NCBI GenBank assembly: GCA_050248495.1
Contig: JBFWSG010000023.1
Location: 1-64,000 of the forward strand
From: DASYDU01 sp050248495
GTDB taxonomy: Bacteria > Planctomycetota > Planctomycetia > Pirellulales > Lacipirellulaceae
DNA length: 64,000 nt
Direction: 5' to 3'
The notes below the pieces were generated by a model. That model saw only the letters and a list, made by a program, of their open reading frames with translations. It was not told the DNA's origin and ran no database searches. A program made the translations under genes and the position numbers. Of the stretch, positions 6,883-14,673 are shown one piece after another; the stretch's first letter is position 1; the number at the start of each line of letters is the position of its first letter.

Positions 6883-6985
6883 GTCGCAGGCACACTCCGT
6901 GTGCCGCAGCCGCTCGCGCAAACTCACCGCTTGCGAGCAGTTCAGCTGCACCACGCGACGCATGCCTGCTGCGAACGCGATGCAG

Positions 6986-7474
6986 TTATTCCTGCAGCAC
7001 CATCGCGTCGTCCGGCACCACTTCGGGTGTCTCCGGCACGGGCTGCTTGACGATCAACACCGGGCAGGCCGCGCGGCGCGCCACACCTTCTGCCACGCTG
7101 CCCATCAACAGCCGCGAAAGGCCGGTGCGGCCATGCGATCCCATCACGATCAGATCCACGTGCTCGCGCTCCGCAAAAGCCACGATCTCGTGAATCGGAC
7201 CGCCTTCCAAGTAACGGTGTTCGTAGACGACCCGCGAATTGGTCGGCTTCACTTCTTCGAGCTTCGTGCGCACTTCGCTGCGGTCCTCCATGCCCAGCGG
7301 ACCCATGTAATTGAGGGCCGCTTCGCCCAGCGCGGCGTTGGCATCGCGATATTCATCGACGTGGGCGATAACCAGCGTCGCGCCCGACTCCGCGGCCAGC
7401 GCTGAAGCATACTTCAGGGCCGCCTCGTTATAGAGGGAGAAGTCGGTCGGACAGAGGATCTTGTGCAGATTCAT
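6986..7474 (-). CDS. Universal stress protein (UspA family)
   Basis: Start ATG 7474 behind GCGAGG; MNLHKILCPTDFSLYNEAAL is the usual family opening. The 162 residues carry the ATP-binding signature G-x2-G-x9-G-S (GSHGRTGLSRLLMGSVAEG) and end ACPVLIVK, so this is the nucleotide-binding UspA subclass. Cytosolic dimer linked to survival under energy limitation. It lies 54 bp after the 7529-7948 gene on the same strand, probably in the same transcript behind the promoter at 8017. A stem-loop at 6889-6905 lies in the short gap before the convergent gene. Confidence 0.93.
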   Translation of the reverse strand: MNLHKILCPTDFSLYNEAALKYASALAAESGATLVIAHVDEYRDANAALGEAALNYMGPLGMEDRSEVRTKLEEVKPTNSRVVYEHRYLEGGPIHEIVAFAEREHVDLIVMGSHGRTGLSRLLMGSVAEGVARRAACPVLIVKQPVPETPEVVPDDAMVLQE

Positions 7475-7528
7475 GGCTGCCTCGCTTTCGTCTGCGAGCA
7501 ATCGAGCAGCTCGTGCAATCCTCGCTGC

Positions 7529-7948
7529 TCATGCCCGAACTGTTTCAGCCGAGTCATCGCGCCGCGTAGGAGCTTGAGCCCGCTGGCGTCGGTCGGCAAG
7601 TACCGCTAGTAGATACATTACTCCCGGCACGGCAAACCAGGCGGCCGCCAGCGGGGGCAAAACACCGACGCTTGAATAGGCGAACGCAAACAGCGCCGCC
7701 GTGCCCAAGACCGCTAACGTTGCGCCCCACACTCCGTGCCGCCACCCGACAATGTAGGCGCCAAAGACCACGGCCAGCGCCAACCCCTGCAATGCCGAGT
7801 GTTCGTTGGGAATCACCTCGTGCGAGACGACCATTTCCTTGACGACGAGCGCCGCCCAGATCGCGCCCAGCACGCCGGCGCTCAACGCGGCCACGTCACG
7901 GAATAAATCGGAACAAGTCAGATCATGTTTGTGAAACGAAGCATACAT
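7529..7948 (-). CDS. Small membrane protein, about four spans
   Basis: 139 residues; GGAGAGGG precedes the ATG. A polar N-terminus (MYASFHKHDLTCSDLFRD, two His and one Cys) is followed by four hydrophobic helices between about residues 20 and 115 and an Arg/Asp-rich tail. No characterised family is recognised. A sigma-54-type promoter lies 58 bp or more upstream and a universal stress protein gene follows, so a role in stress or microaerobic adaptation is inferred from context only. Confidence 0.7.
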   Translation of the reverse strand: MYASFHKHDLTCSDLFRDVAALSAGVLGAIWAALVVKEMVVSHEVIPNEHSALQGLALAVVFGAYIVGWRHGVWGATLAVLGTAALFAFAYSSVGVLPPLAAAWFAVPGVMYLLAVLADRRQRAQAPTRRDDSAETVRA

Positions 7949-8016
7949 GGCACCCTCTCCTTTGCCTCTTGCGGCAGTGAGCGATCAAACGGCTTGAATC
8001 ATCACTAGAGTGAAGA

Positions 8017-8033
8017 AGCAAACTGCGTGCCCG
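8017..8033 (-). promoter_or_regulatory. Sigma-54 promoter match (membrane protein/USP unit)
   Basis: On the minus strand CGGGCACGCAGTTTGCT has GG (8031-8032) and GC (8018-8019), with GGCACG and TTGCT intact. It lies about 70 bp upstream of ATG 7948, with an expected leader of about 58 bases. Confidence 0.8.
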
Positions 8034-8218
8034 GAGAGGTGACGCCAGCAAAAAGCCACGATCGAGCGGTGAATTTCGGGCCGACGTCGCCAACGAGTTG
8101 ACCTGCTCCCTCGTCGAGGCGCGCCAATGCGCGCGATGTCCTGGACCGAGTGTGCCAGAAATGCCCGCTTGTCCGAGCGGCGAAGATTAGTTCGCGTCCA
8201 TTTTCGTCGGCCAGCGCG

Positions 8219-8725
8219 TCAATCGACGCCGATCTCTTCGGTGCCGCAGGTAAACCCTGCCGGTTGCAGCCGATAAACGCCCAGGAACCGCAGCCGCATG
8301 GCGTTGAGCCGGTCGGCGAGTGCCGCGGCCGTTTGGCGCATGATCTCATAACCCAGCCGCGGGTTCTGCTGGCAAAGCTCCGTCAGTTGCTGCCCATTGA
8401 TGCGAATCACGGTGGTCGGCTCGGTGACTTTCGCGGTCGCCGTGCGCCGCCGCCGACCCAATAGCGCCGACCAGCCAAGGCTCTCACCAGCGCCGACCGA
8501 AAGCACGTGCTGTGGCCGGATGCCCGAAGCGCTGATCTCCAAGGCCACTTCGCCGGTGGTCAACAAGTAAACGCTTTCGACCGGTTGCCCTTCGTTGAAA
8601 ACGACCTCCCCCTCCTGATACTCTTCGATGTGGGCAATGTTGGCCAATTCCTCCAGATGGCGGGCGTTCACTCCGCGCAGAAATCGTATGTCGCTCAGGG
8701 TGTTGAGAAGTATTTGCTTGTTCAT
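8219..8725 (-). CDS. Stand-alone cyclic-nucleotide-binding domain protein
   Basis: Start ATG 8725 (MNKQILLNTLSDIRFLRGV). The 168 residues form one cNMP-binding beta-barrel: EYQEGEVVFNEGQPVESVYLLTTGEVAL (residues about 37-65), then GAGESLGWSALLG in the phosphate-binding cassette position and RRRTATAKVTEPTTVIRI. The cassette is atypical, lacking the standard GE-LAL...RAA sequence. The C-terminal helix ends without a helix-turn-helix, so it is not a complete Crp/Fnr regulator and may act through a partner. It sits among putative sigma-54-driven stress genes. Confidence 0.85.
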   Translation of the reverse strand: MNKQILLNTLSDIRFLRGVNARHLEELANIAHIEEYQEGEVVFNEGQPVESVYLLTTGEVALEISASGIRPQHVLSVGAGESLGWSALLGRRRRTATAKVTEPTTVIRINGQQLTELCQQNPRLGYEIMRQTAAALADRLNAMRLRFLGVYRLQPAGFTCGTEEIGVD

Positions 8726-8845
8726 TTCGTCCGCCTTTCCTGTGGTCTGAATACAAGCGTACAGCCCGCGGCTGCAGATTCGTGGCATGCGCGACGGGCA
8801 CCGAAAAGTAGTGTTGCGCGAAGCGCCACTGGCATTTGTTTCCCA

Positions 8846-8862
8846 TGCAAGTTGCGGACCAA
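8846..8862 (-). promoter_or_regulatory. Sigma-54 promoter match (cNMP-binding protein)
   Basis: On the minus strand TTGGTCCGCAACTTGCA has GG (8859-8860) and GC (8847-8848); the -12 TTGCA is perfect and the -24 box is TTGG with two changes after it. It is about 120 bp upstream of ATG 8725, within the end region of the preceding gene's intergenic gap. Confidence 0.6.
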
Positions 8863-8899
8863 GCCGATCGATTGGCCGCGCGTGCTATGAAAAGTTGCT

Positions 8900-9373
8900 T
8901 CATTGCTCCCAGGGCGATGCCGATTCGGTCCCCAGTTCTCCTTTGCTTTCCGATCGCTCGTGCTGGAGCTGTTGTCGAGTCGTGGTGCTGGTGTTCGTGA
9001 GCAAAGGCAAACAGACAAGGAGTGTTGTCATTGCTAAGGAAAACAGACCGATACCAAATCGCCAGCCGGAAGCTTCCGATTTCGTGCCGCGGACGACACT
9101 GACGATCCATTTCCAATGCAGGAACAAGTGGAATGAGAGAACTACCAGCAAACCTAAGGCAATCCAATAATGAATATCGCCCCATTCGTGCCGTGTCCAT
9201 CCCCACAGCAGTTCGATCGACCGCTGCATGGCACCGCGCCCCATCCCACGACCATACACGTCGCCGCTACCCGGCGGCAGCTGGATGCGTAGTACAAAAC
9301 CGGTGGAGGCCAGCAACATGAAAGCCAGCATCGCACCGGCGTCCACAACCGCATTGAGATGGACTCGCTTCAT
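8900..9373 (-). CDS. DUF4405-like cytochrome b-type membrane protein
   Basis: Start ATG 9373. 157 residues with three or four hydrophobic segments (about 10-30, 68-88, 103-125). Histidines lie at segment ends: H55 in TRHEWGDIHYWI, and the pair in SFHLFLHWKWIV, the arrangement expected for bis-His heme b in DUF4405/PepSY-like membrane proteins. Likely an inner-membrane electron carrier. A homologous protein is encoded at 22031-22498 beside the cbb3 operon. It has its own sigma-54-type promoter 35-50 bp upstream. Confidence 0.75.
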   Translation of the reverse strand: MKRVHLNAVVDAGAMLAFMLLASTGFVLRIQLPPGSGDVYGRGMGRGAMQRSIELLWGWTRHEWGDIHYWIALGLLVVLSFHLFLHWKWIVSVVRGTKSEASGWRFGIGLFSLAMTTLLVCLPLLTNTSTTTRQQLQHERSESKGELGTESASPWEQ

Positions 9374-9407
9374 GATCGACTCTTGTCGCCGTCGAGAAGG
9401 TATCCAG

Positions 9408-9424
9408 AGCAACTAGGATGCCGC
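9408..9424 (-). promoter_or_regulatory. Sigma-54 promoter match (DUF4405-like gene)
   Basis: On the minus strand GCGGCATCCTAGTTGCT has GGCA at -24 and TTGCT at -12 with exact GG-N10-GC spacing (9421-9422 and 9409-9410). The expected start leaves a leader of about 24 bases to ATG 9373. Confidence 0.7.
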
Positions 9425-9547
9425 CCGAAATCTCGCGATCACGATGCGAAGCAGCGAATACAGCGGCTCTGAGACTGTGCGAATTGGAGCGCAGTGTGGC
9501 GAACGAGCACATGGACCGGCGTGGCAAGGGGCGCACCTGATTACGGC

Positions 9548-9638
9548 AAAAGAAAAAGCCCGTGGAAGCCTTCCCTCTCCGCCCTTCCGCTCAGATGCCA
9601 CTCACGCATCGGCATCGAGGGAAGGCTTCCACTCGGGC
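9548..9638 (-). terminator. Long-stem rho-independent terminator
   Basis: GAGGGAAGGCTTCCAC on the + strand at 9617-9632 pairs perfectly (16 bp) with 9562-9577, with four further pairs beyond a one-base bulge. On the minus strand the stem is followed by TTTTTCTTTT (9548-9557). It ends transcription of the BON gene. The 39-base loop can form a smaller GATGCC/GGCATC hairpin. Confidence 0.85.
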
Positions 9639-9713
9639 CGACCAAGAATTGGCCGACAAGCTGCGTTCCGACGGCCTGAGCACCAACAGACAGTGGGTGC
9701 GAAACCCCAAGCG

Positions 9714-10010
9714 TCACCTATCGCCACCCACACTGCTCAGACCGTCGGAACAGATCACTGCCACCTGATTCTCAATCCGCTCGATTCCAGCCACCTCCTG
9801 CAGCGCCGCCTGCAACAGCTGCTTCAAGTAAAACGATGGCACCTGGCCGCGCACGAGCAGCACTTCGTCCGCCCTCTCGAACTCGAACCGGTGAGTTCGA
9901 GCGGCAAAGTGGTCGTGCTCGGCCAGGATCGCCCGCGCGGTCCGGATCGGATCGATCCACTCGCTATCCAAAACTTCTTCGATGCGCGGTTCTTCGAGGA
10001 TGATCTGCAT
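9714..10010 (-). CDS. BON-domain protein
   Basis: Start ATG 10010 with GAGGG upstream. 98 residues, no signal peptide. The alpha/beta pattern of a single BON domain is visible: RTARAILAEHDHFAARTHRFEFERADEVLLVRGQVPSFYLKQLLQAALQEVAGIERIENQVAV, with the conserved glycine in the VRGQV turn and the hydrophobic I-E-NQV ending. BON domains bind phospholipid or protein surfaces; stand-alone short forms are often stress-linked. A sigma-54-type promoter lies upstream and a strong terminator downstream. Confidence 0.8.
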   Translation of the reverse strand: MQIILEEPRIEEVLDSEWIDPIRTARAILAEHDHFAARTHRFEFERADEVLLVRGQVPSFYLKQLLQAALQEVAGIERIENQVAVICSDGLSSVGGDR

Positions 10011-10104
10011 TTTTCTTGCCCTCCCGGGCATTCCCTTGCTCGGTGTATGTCATCGCAGGACACGCTTCACCCCGGCCTCCCAGCCAGGAAGCACTTGCCA
10101 ATCG

Positions 10105-10121
10105 AGCAAACTCTGCGCCGC
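10105..10121 (-). promoter_or_regulatory. Sigma-54 promoter match (BON gene)
   Basis: On the minus strand GCGGCGCAGAGTTTGCT has GG (10118-10119), ten bases, GC (10106-10107), with a perfect TTTGCT -12 box. Leader of about 84 bases to ATG 10010. Confidence 0.7.
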
Positions 10122-10376
10122 CGCGTCGGATAATTAGCAGCTTCAACGTAGAGCGAATATTCTTGCGGGAATGAGTCAGAGTACGGCGACACGCGGACCG
10201 CCACGAGTCGCGCGAGGAGTGCCGCGGGGAGCGCGCTCCGCCGATTCTGCGCGCTGCAATTCGCTCAGGTGGCGCATGCGTTCGGTGGATGGATCTACTC
10301 AAAAGCGGCGGCTCGTTGCGGCGTTCGATTCGTCAAAAACCGGGTGGTCCGCGAAAATCAAGTCGCAGCCAAGAGA
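10122..10376. other. Shared control region between two divergent sigma-54 promoters
   Basis: About 255 bases between the BON and hemerythrin promoters with no convincing gene. Activator sites for both promoters would be expected here. No palindrome was found that is also clearly shared with the other promoters. Confidence 0.45.
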
Positions 10377-10393
10377 ATGGCATTTGATTTGCC
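10377..10393 (+). promoter_or_regulatory. Sigma-54 promoter match (hemerythrin gene)
   Basis: ATGGCATTTGATTTGCC has TGGCA at -24 (GG 10379-10380) and TTTGC at -12 (GC 10391-10392). Leader of about 100 bases to ATG 10506. Confidence 0.75.
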
Positions 10394-10505
10394 CCATTGA
10401 CCTCCACTCGGTTGCGGTTCGAGTCTCCTGCCGGCGGTTGCCACTCGTGGTCGGAGAGTTCGAGAATCCCACTCGTCAGGCGTTCTGGTCAAAGGAAACG
10501 ATGTC

Positions 10506-10952
10506 ATGGCTGCTGAAACTTCGGCCGAAACTGTGTACGAACGGACCCACCTGGAGCACGAGCAACTGCGCGAGCGGATCAAGTTCCTGCACCAGCGTTT
10601 CGACGCCCGTTCCGCGACGCCCGACGAAATTGTCCGCCTGCTTGGCGAGTTGCGGGCCGCTTTGGGCACCCACTTCAACAACGAAGAGTGCGAGGGATTC
10701 TTCGAGCAGATCGTGACGCAGGCCCCTCAGCTGTCGCGTCAAGCTCTGAAGCTCACGCACGAACACGTCGACATGCTCGAACGGCTCGACGCGATCGTGC
10801 GGGCGGCCGAAATCAGCGCCGCCGACGGGGTCTTTCCCGACGACCTGGCCGCACGCTTCCACGAATTCGCCAAGACGCTCATGCACCACGAAAGCGAAGA
10901 AAACGGCATGCTGCAGTCGGCCTATCAGGACGACATCGGCACGAAGGACTGA
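10506..10952 (+). CDS. Hemerythrin-like domain protein
   Basis: 148 residues, GGAAAC upstream of the ATG. The di-iron ligand pattern of hemerythrin HHE domains is visible: H15/H18 in HLEHEQL, H56 and E60/E61 in HFNNEE, H85/H87 in HEHVD and H127/H128 with E130 region in HHESEEN. Helical throughout, no signal peptide. Such proteins bind O2 or NO or take part in iron and nitrosative-stress handling. It lies just before the heme sensor kinase and behind a sigma-54-type promoter. Confidence 0.85.
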   Translation: MAAETSAETVYERTHLEHEQLRERIKFLHQRFDARSATPDEIVRLLGELRAALGTHFNNEECEGFFEQIVTQAPQLSRQALKLTHEHVDMLERLDAIVRAAEISAADGVFPDDLAARFHEFAKTLMHHESEENGMLQSAYQDDIGTKD

Positions 10953-11053
10953 CCCTTGCAGCCGGTTCCGGTAATTCGCAGCGTCCACGCACGGGATTAC
11001 AATTGAAGGGTTGCGACTCTCCCGTTCACAATGCCCTTCCAAACGTACGTGCC

Positions 11054-12619
11054 ATGGACACCGTCTTCGCTCGCTTTCGAGATCTGCAGCGTTACGTCGG
11101 CTGGACCGACACCGATGCTGCCAACATTCGCGCCGTCGCGGACGTTGTCCGAGCGGGGCTGCCGGAGCTGATCGACGATTTCTATCGGGAGATCGAGCGG
11201 CACCCGAACGCCACCCGCGTGATCACCGGCGGCCAAACCCAGGTCGCGCGGCTCAAGCAAAGCCTGCGGGATTGGTTGGGGGATTCGCTTCGCGGCCAAT
11301 ATGACCTCGAATACGTGACGCGCCGCTGGAACATCGGCCGGCGACACGCCGACATCGGGCTGCATCCGACCTTTACCAACGCGGCCCTGGCGCGGCTGCG
11401 CAACGGGATCGTCGACCTGGTGTTCGCGGCTGGCGAACAAGGTTTCAACAATCTGGGAGACACGATCCGCTCCCTCAATCGGCTGCTCGATCTCGATTTG
11501 GCGATTATTCAAGATGCATACGAAGCCGAACACGTGCGGAAGGAAAAGCTCGCCGAACATGAGCGGAGCGAAGTGAAATTCCGCATGCTCGTCGAGGCCG
11601 CGACCTGCCTGGTCGTGATCCTCGACCGCGCGCATCGCATCGTCTATTGCAGTCCGTACGGGGAGGAATTGACGGGATATGAAGTGGCGGAACTGGTGGG
11701 CGGCGATTTTCTCGAGCTATTGGTGGCCCCTGCAGCGCGGGCCGAAGTCGAATCGGAAATCGACGCCACCTTTGCCGGCGAACCGGCCCGCGGCTGTGAG
11801 CATCCGATTTTGTGCCGCGACGGCCGCCAGCGCTGGCTCGTCTGGAACGCCCGCCGGCTCGACGACTTCCAAAATGCCCCCGCGGTGCTCGCCGTGGGCC
11901 ACGATTTTACCGAGCGCCGCGCAGCCCATGAGCGCATGCTCCGCGCCGAGCGACTCGCCGGCATCGGGCAGATGATCACGGGGCTGGCCCACGAAAGCCG
12001 CAACGCGCTGCAGCGGATTCAATCGTGCAGCGAGATGCTGGAACTAGAAGTGGAAGGGAACGACGAAGCGCTGCGGCTGTTGCATCGCCTGCAGAAGGCC
12101 CAGGACGATCTCCGCCGCCTGCTCGATGAGGTGCGCGGTTTCGCAGCCCCGATCCAGCTCGAACGCTCGCTCTGCGACGCTTCAGGGGCGTGGCGCGAGG
12201 CCTGGCACATGCTCGACACGGTCCGCCGCGGCCGCGAGGCCGAGCTCGAAGAAAACGCCGATTCTGCCGATTTGAAGGTCTTTGCAGATCGCTTTCGGCT
12301 GGTGCAGTTGTTCCGCAATCTCTTGGAAAATTCGCTCGCCGCCTGCAGCGATCCGGTGCGAGTGAGCGTCGAGTGTCGCGAAGTGACACATAATCAAGCT
12401 GCCGCCTTGGAGATTTCGGTCCGCGACAACGGCCCGGGATTATCGCCCGACGCACGTCAAAACGTTTTCGAGCCGTTTTTCACCACCAAGACCAAGGGGA
12501 CAGGCCTTGGCATGGCGATTGCGAGGCAAATCGTCGACGCCCACGGCGGATCGATCAGGTTGGGCGTGGCAGGCGGCGGTGCCGAATTTCTGATTACTCT
12601 CCCGAGACTCGAAACATGA
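11054..12619 (+). CDS. Globin-coupled sensor histidine kinase (protoglobin-PAS-HK)
   Basis: ATG 11054; a longer in-frame extension upstream shadows the hemerythrin gene. 521 residues: sensor globin at about 1-165, with WNIGRRHADIGLHPTF placing the proximal heme ligand at H98; PAS domain about 174-290; HisKA with phosphoacceptor H313 in GLAHESRN; HATPase about 400-518 with NLLENSLAA (N box), DNGPGL (G1) and TKGTGLGMAI (G2). No membrane span, so it is a cytosolic sensor of O2, CO or NO. The stop overlaps the next gene (ATGA), coupling it to the receiver. Sensor globins are usually joined to cyclases, MCP or kinase modules; here the output is a two-component kinase. Confidence 0.92.
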   Translation: MDTVFARFRDLQRYVGWTDTDAANIRAVADVVRAGLPELIDDFYREIERHPNATRVITGGQTQVARLKQSLRDWLGDSLRGQYDLEYVTRRWNIGRRHADIGLHPTFTNAALARLRNGIVDLVFAAGEQGFNNLGDTIRSLNRLLDLDLAIIQDAYEAEHVRKEKLAEHERSEVKFRMLVEAATCLVVILDRAHRIVYCSPYGEELTGYEVAELVGGDFLELLVAPAARAEVESEIDATFAGEPARGCEHPILCRDGRQRWLVWNARRLDDFQNAPAVLAVGHDFTERRAAHERMLRAERLAGIGQMITGLAHESRNALQRIQSCSEMLELEVEGNDEALRLLHRLQKAQDDLRRLLDEVRGFAAPIQLERSLCDASGAWREAWHMLDTVRRGREAELEENADSADLKVFADRFRLVQLFRNLLENSLAACSDPVRVSVECREVTHNQAAALEISVRDNGPGLSPDARQNVFEPFFTTKTKGTGLGMAIARQIVDAHGGSIRLGVAGGGAEFLITLPRLET

Positions 12620-13005
12620 CAGCCGGTATGCGAATCGCCGTGGCGGAGGATGAGCCGGACGTACGCGATTATTTCCGCCGGATCCTGCCACAATTGGGAC
12701 ACGAAGTGGTGGGCGTTGCCGCCGACGGCGAAGAGCTGGTCCAGCTTTGCCGCGATCAGCTGCCCGACCTCGTGATTACCGATCTGCGGATGCCGGGCAT
12801 GGATGGCGACCAGGCGATGAAGGTCGTTTGCTCCGAGCGCCCGACCCCCTGTATTTTTGTGACAGCCTTTAGCAAACCCATCCCGGATGGCAATGGGTTC
12901 GGCCATTTCGGCTGGGTTTGCTTGACGAAACCGGTGAGCCGCGATGAACTAAAGAGCGCGATCCTGCAGCTGACAGCTCCGAACCCAGAGTCCGAAGGTA
13001 GGTAA
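12616..13005 (+). CDS. Single-domain response regulator (receiver only)
   Basis: 129 residues with no output domain. Receiver residues are intact: acidic pair E11/D12, phosphoacceptor D56 in LVITDLRMPG, T83 and K105 in CLTKPVSRDE. The start overlaps the kinase stop by four bases. As a CheY-like receiver it could be a phosphate sink, a phosphorelay intermediate or an allosteric modulator of the kinase or of the NtrC-type protein that follows six bases later. Confidence 0.9.
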   Translation: MTAGMRIAVAEDEPDVRDYFRRILPQLGHEVVGVAADGEELVQLCRDQLPDLVITDLRMPGMDGDQAMKVVCSERPTPCIFVTAFSKPIPDGNGFGHFGWVCLTKPVSRDELKSAILQLTAPNPESEGR

Positions 13006-13010
13006 CGAGC

Positions 13011-14384
13011 ATGGCTACTGCCACGATGTCTGCGAAGTCGAATCTCTCCCTGCTGGTTGTCGACGACGACGACGGCCTCCGCTCCGATATGGCGGAGTTC
13101 TTCAGCCGGCAGGGACACCGCGTGGCCCAATGCGCCGACGGCGAACAGGCGCTGGAGCTCGCCGAGCAGCAGTCGTTCGACGTCGTGGTGCTCGACCTCG
13201 TGATGCCAGGCCGTTCAGGTTTGGAGGTGCTCTCGCAGTTGAAGGAGCGAAACGCCGAATGCGAAGTCGTCGTGCTCAGCGGCGAAGCGACGGTCGAGCG
13301 GGCTGTCGAAGCGATGAAGCTGGGGGCGCGCGAAGTCCTCACCAAACCGATCAGCCTCAAAGAGCTGGATCGACTGGTCCGCAAGGCCCACGACACGGGC
13401 CAGCTGCGCAAGGAAAATCTGCAGCTGAAAGCGGCCCTGAAACGGCAGCAGGGGCCCACGCAAATCATCGGCAAATCCCCCGCCATGCAGGCGGTGTTTC
13501 GACTCATCGACCGGGTCGGCCCCACGGACAAGCCGATCCTGGTGCAAGGCGAGAGCGGCACCGGCAAGGAGCTCGTGGCCCGCGCGCTGCACGACGCCAG
13601 CCATCTGGCCGACAAGCCGCTGGTGGTGATTAATTGCGCAGCACTCCCCGACACGTTGCTCGAGAGCGAGCTGTTCGGCTACGAAAAGGGCGCATTCACC
13701 GGCGCGGTGGGCATGAAGCCGGGCCTGTTTGAAGTGGCCGACGGCGGCACGCTGTTCATCGACGAGATCGGCGAGCTGGCGGGCGAATTGCAGGCCAAGC
13801 TGCTCCGTGTGCTGGAAGACGGCACGCTCCGCCGTGTCGGTTCGGTGAAAGAACGCCGCGTTCACGTGCGGCTGATCGCCGCCACGAACCGCGATTTGCA
13901 GGAGGAAGTCCGCGAAAAGCGTTTCCGCGAGGACCTGTTCTACCGCATCAATGTGCTCACGCTGGAGCTGCCGCCGCTGCGTCAGCGGGCCGGCGATTTG
14001 AAGCTGCTGGTCGAGCACTTTGCCGGCAGCGACTGGCACATCGATCCCGAGGTGATTCCGATCCTCGAACGCTACAGTTGGCCGGGCAACGTGCGCCAGC
14101 TGCAGAACGCCATCGATCGGGCGAAGATCCTGGCCGATGACGATCACATTCGCGTGGAAAATCTGCCGCCGGAGATCGTCGCCAGCGCCCACGAGCGCCC
14201 CGTGATTCCATCTTCCGGCGACGTCGATCTCGACACGCTCACCAAGCAGCACATCGTCGCCACCTACACGCGGCATGGCGGAAACAAGGCGCGTACTGCC
14301 CGGGCGCTCGGCATCGGGCGACGCACGCTTTATCGCCTGCTGGAGAAGTACGCGATCGCGAACGGCAACGGCGAGCACCATTGA
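13011..14384 (+). CDS. NtrC-family sigma-54-dependent response regulator
   Basis: 457 residues, AGGTAACG upstream. Receiver domain 12-125 with phosphoacceptor D62; AAA+ domain about 150-385 with Walker A GESGTGKE (180-187), GAFTGA sigma-54 contact loop (227-232) and Walker B DE (251-252); C-terminal Fis-type helix-turn-helix NKARTARALGIGRRTLYRLLEK. All signatures for activating sigma-54 holoenzyme are intact. Cognate of the upstream kinase by position; the GG-N10-GC promoters of the surrounding genes are its probable targets. Confidence 0.95.
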   Translation: MATATMSAKSNLSLLVVDDDDGLRSDMAEFFSRQGHRVAQCADGEQALELAEQQSFDVVVLDLVMPGRSGLEVLSQLKERNAECEVVVLSGEATVERAVEAMKLGAREVLTKPISLKELDRLVRKAHDTGQLRKENLQLKAALKRQQGPTQIIGKSPAMQAVFRLIDRVGPTDKPILVQGESGTGKELVARALHDASHLADKPLVVINCAALPDTLLESELFGYEKGAFTGAVGMKPGLFEVADGGTLFIDEIGELAGELQAKLLRVLEDGTLRRVGSVKERRVHVRLIAATNRDLQEEVREKRFREDLFYRINVLTLELPPLRQRAGDLKLLVEHFAGSDWHIDPEVIPILERYSWPGNVRQLQNAIDRAKILADDDHIRVENLPPEIVASAHERPVIPSSGDVDLDTLTKQHIVATYTRHGGNKARTARALGIGRRTLYRLLEKYAIANGNGEHH

Positions 14385-14595
14385 TATTGGGGTGAGCCAT
14401 CTGGCCGACAACCGGCGCGGCGCGCTCGCTGTGGTGTGTCATTCTGATCCAGTCCGTGCTCTCTCGCACGCCCTTCGTCTAGACCGATATGCGGTTTGTC
14501 GCGCGTCAGAACCGCACTCGAAAAATTTTTTCGACTTCGAATCCAAACTCCTGTGCTTCGACTTGTCGGTGCGGCACGGTTCGGGTACTCATGCG

Positions 14596-14612
14596 TTGGC
14601 GCGAAAATTGCA
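14596..14612 (+). promoter_or_regulatory. Sigma-54 promoter match (cbb3 oxidase operon)
   Basis: TTGGCGCGAAAATTGCA has GG (14598-14599), N10, GC (14610-14611), differing from TTGGCACG-N4-TTGCA at one conserved base. The expected start near 14622 gives a leader of about 50 bases to ATG 14674. It lies 212 bp after the NtrC-type gene. Just upstream, GCGGTT and AACCGC (around 14490-14515) form a spaced inverted repeat that could be an activator site. Confidence 0.85.
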
Positions 14613-14673
14613 AATGCTCGCAGCACCAATCAGACAACTCTATTGCCTGCCTTAATAGCCCCCGTGCGATCGA

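Noticed and set aside
6889..6905. Stem-loop GGCACAC-TCC-GTGTGCC between convergent genes as a terminator
   Set aside because: The stem is perfect, but neither side has a T-run; not strong enough to list as a terminator.
10953..11053. Sigma-54 site upstream of the sensor kinase
   Set aside because: GG and GC pairs occur but not at N10 spacing with TTGC; the kinase may be read from the hemerythrin promoter or its own vegetative one.
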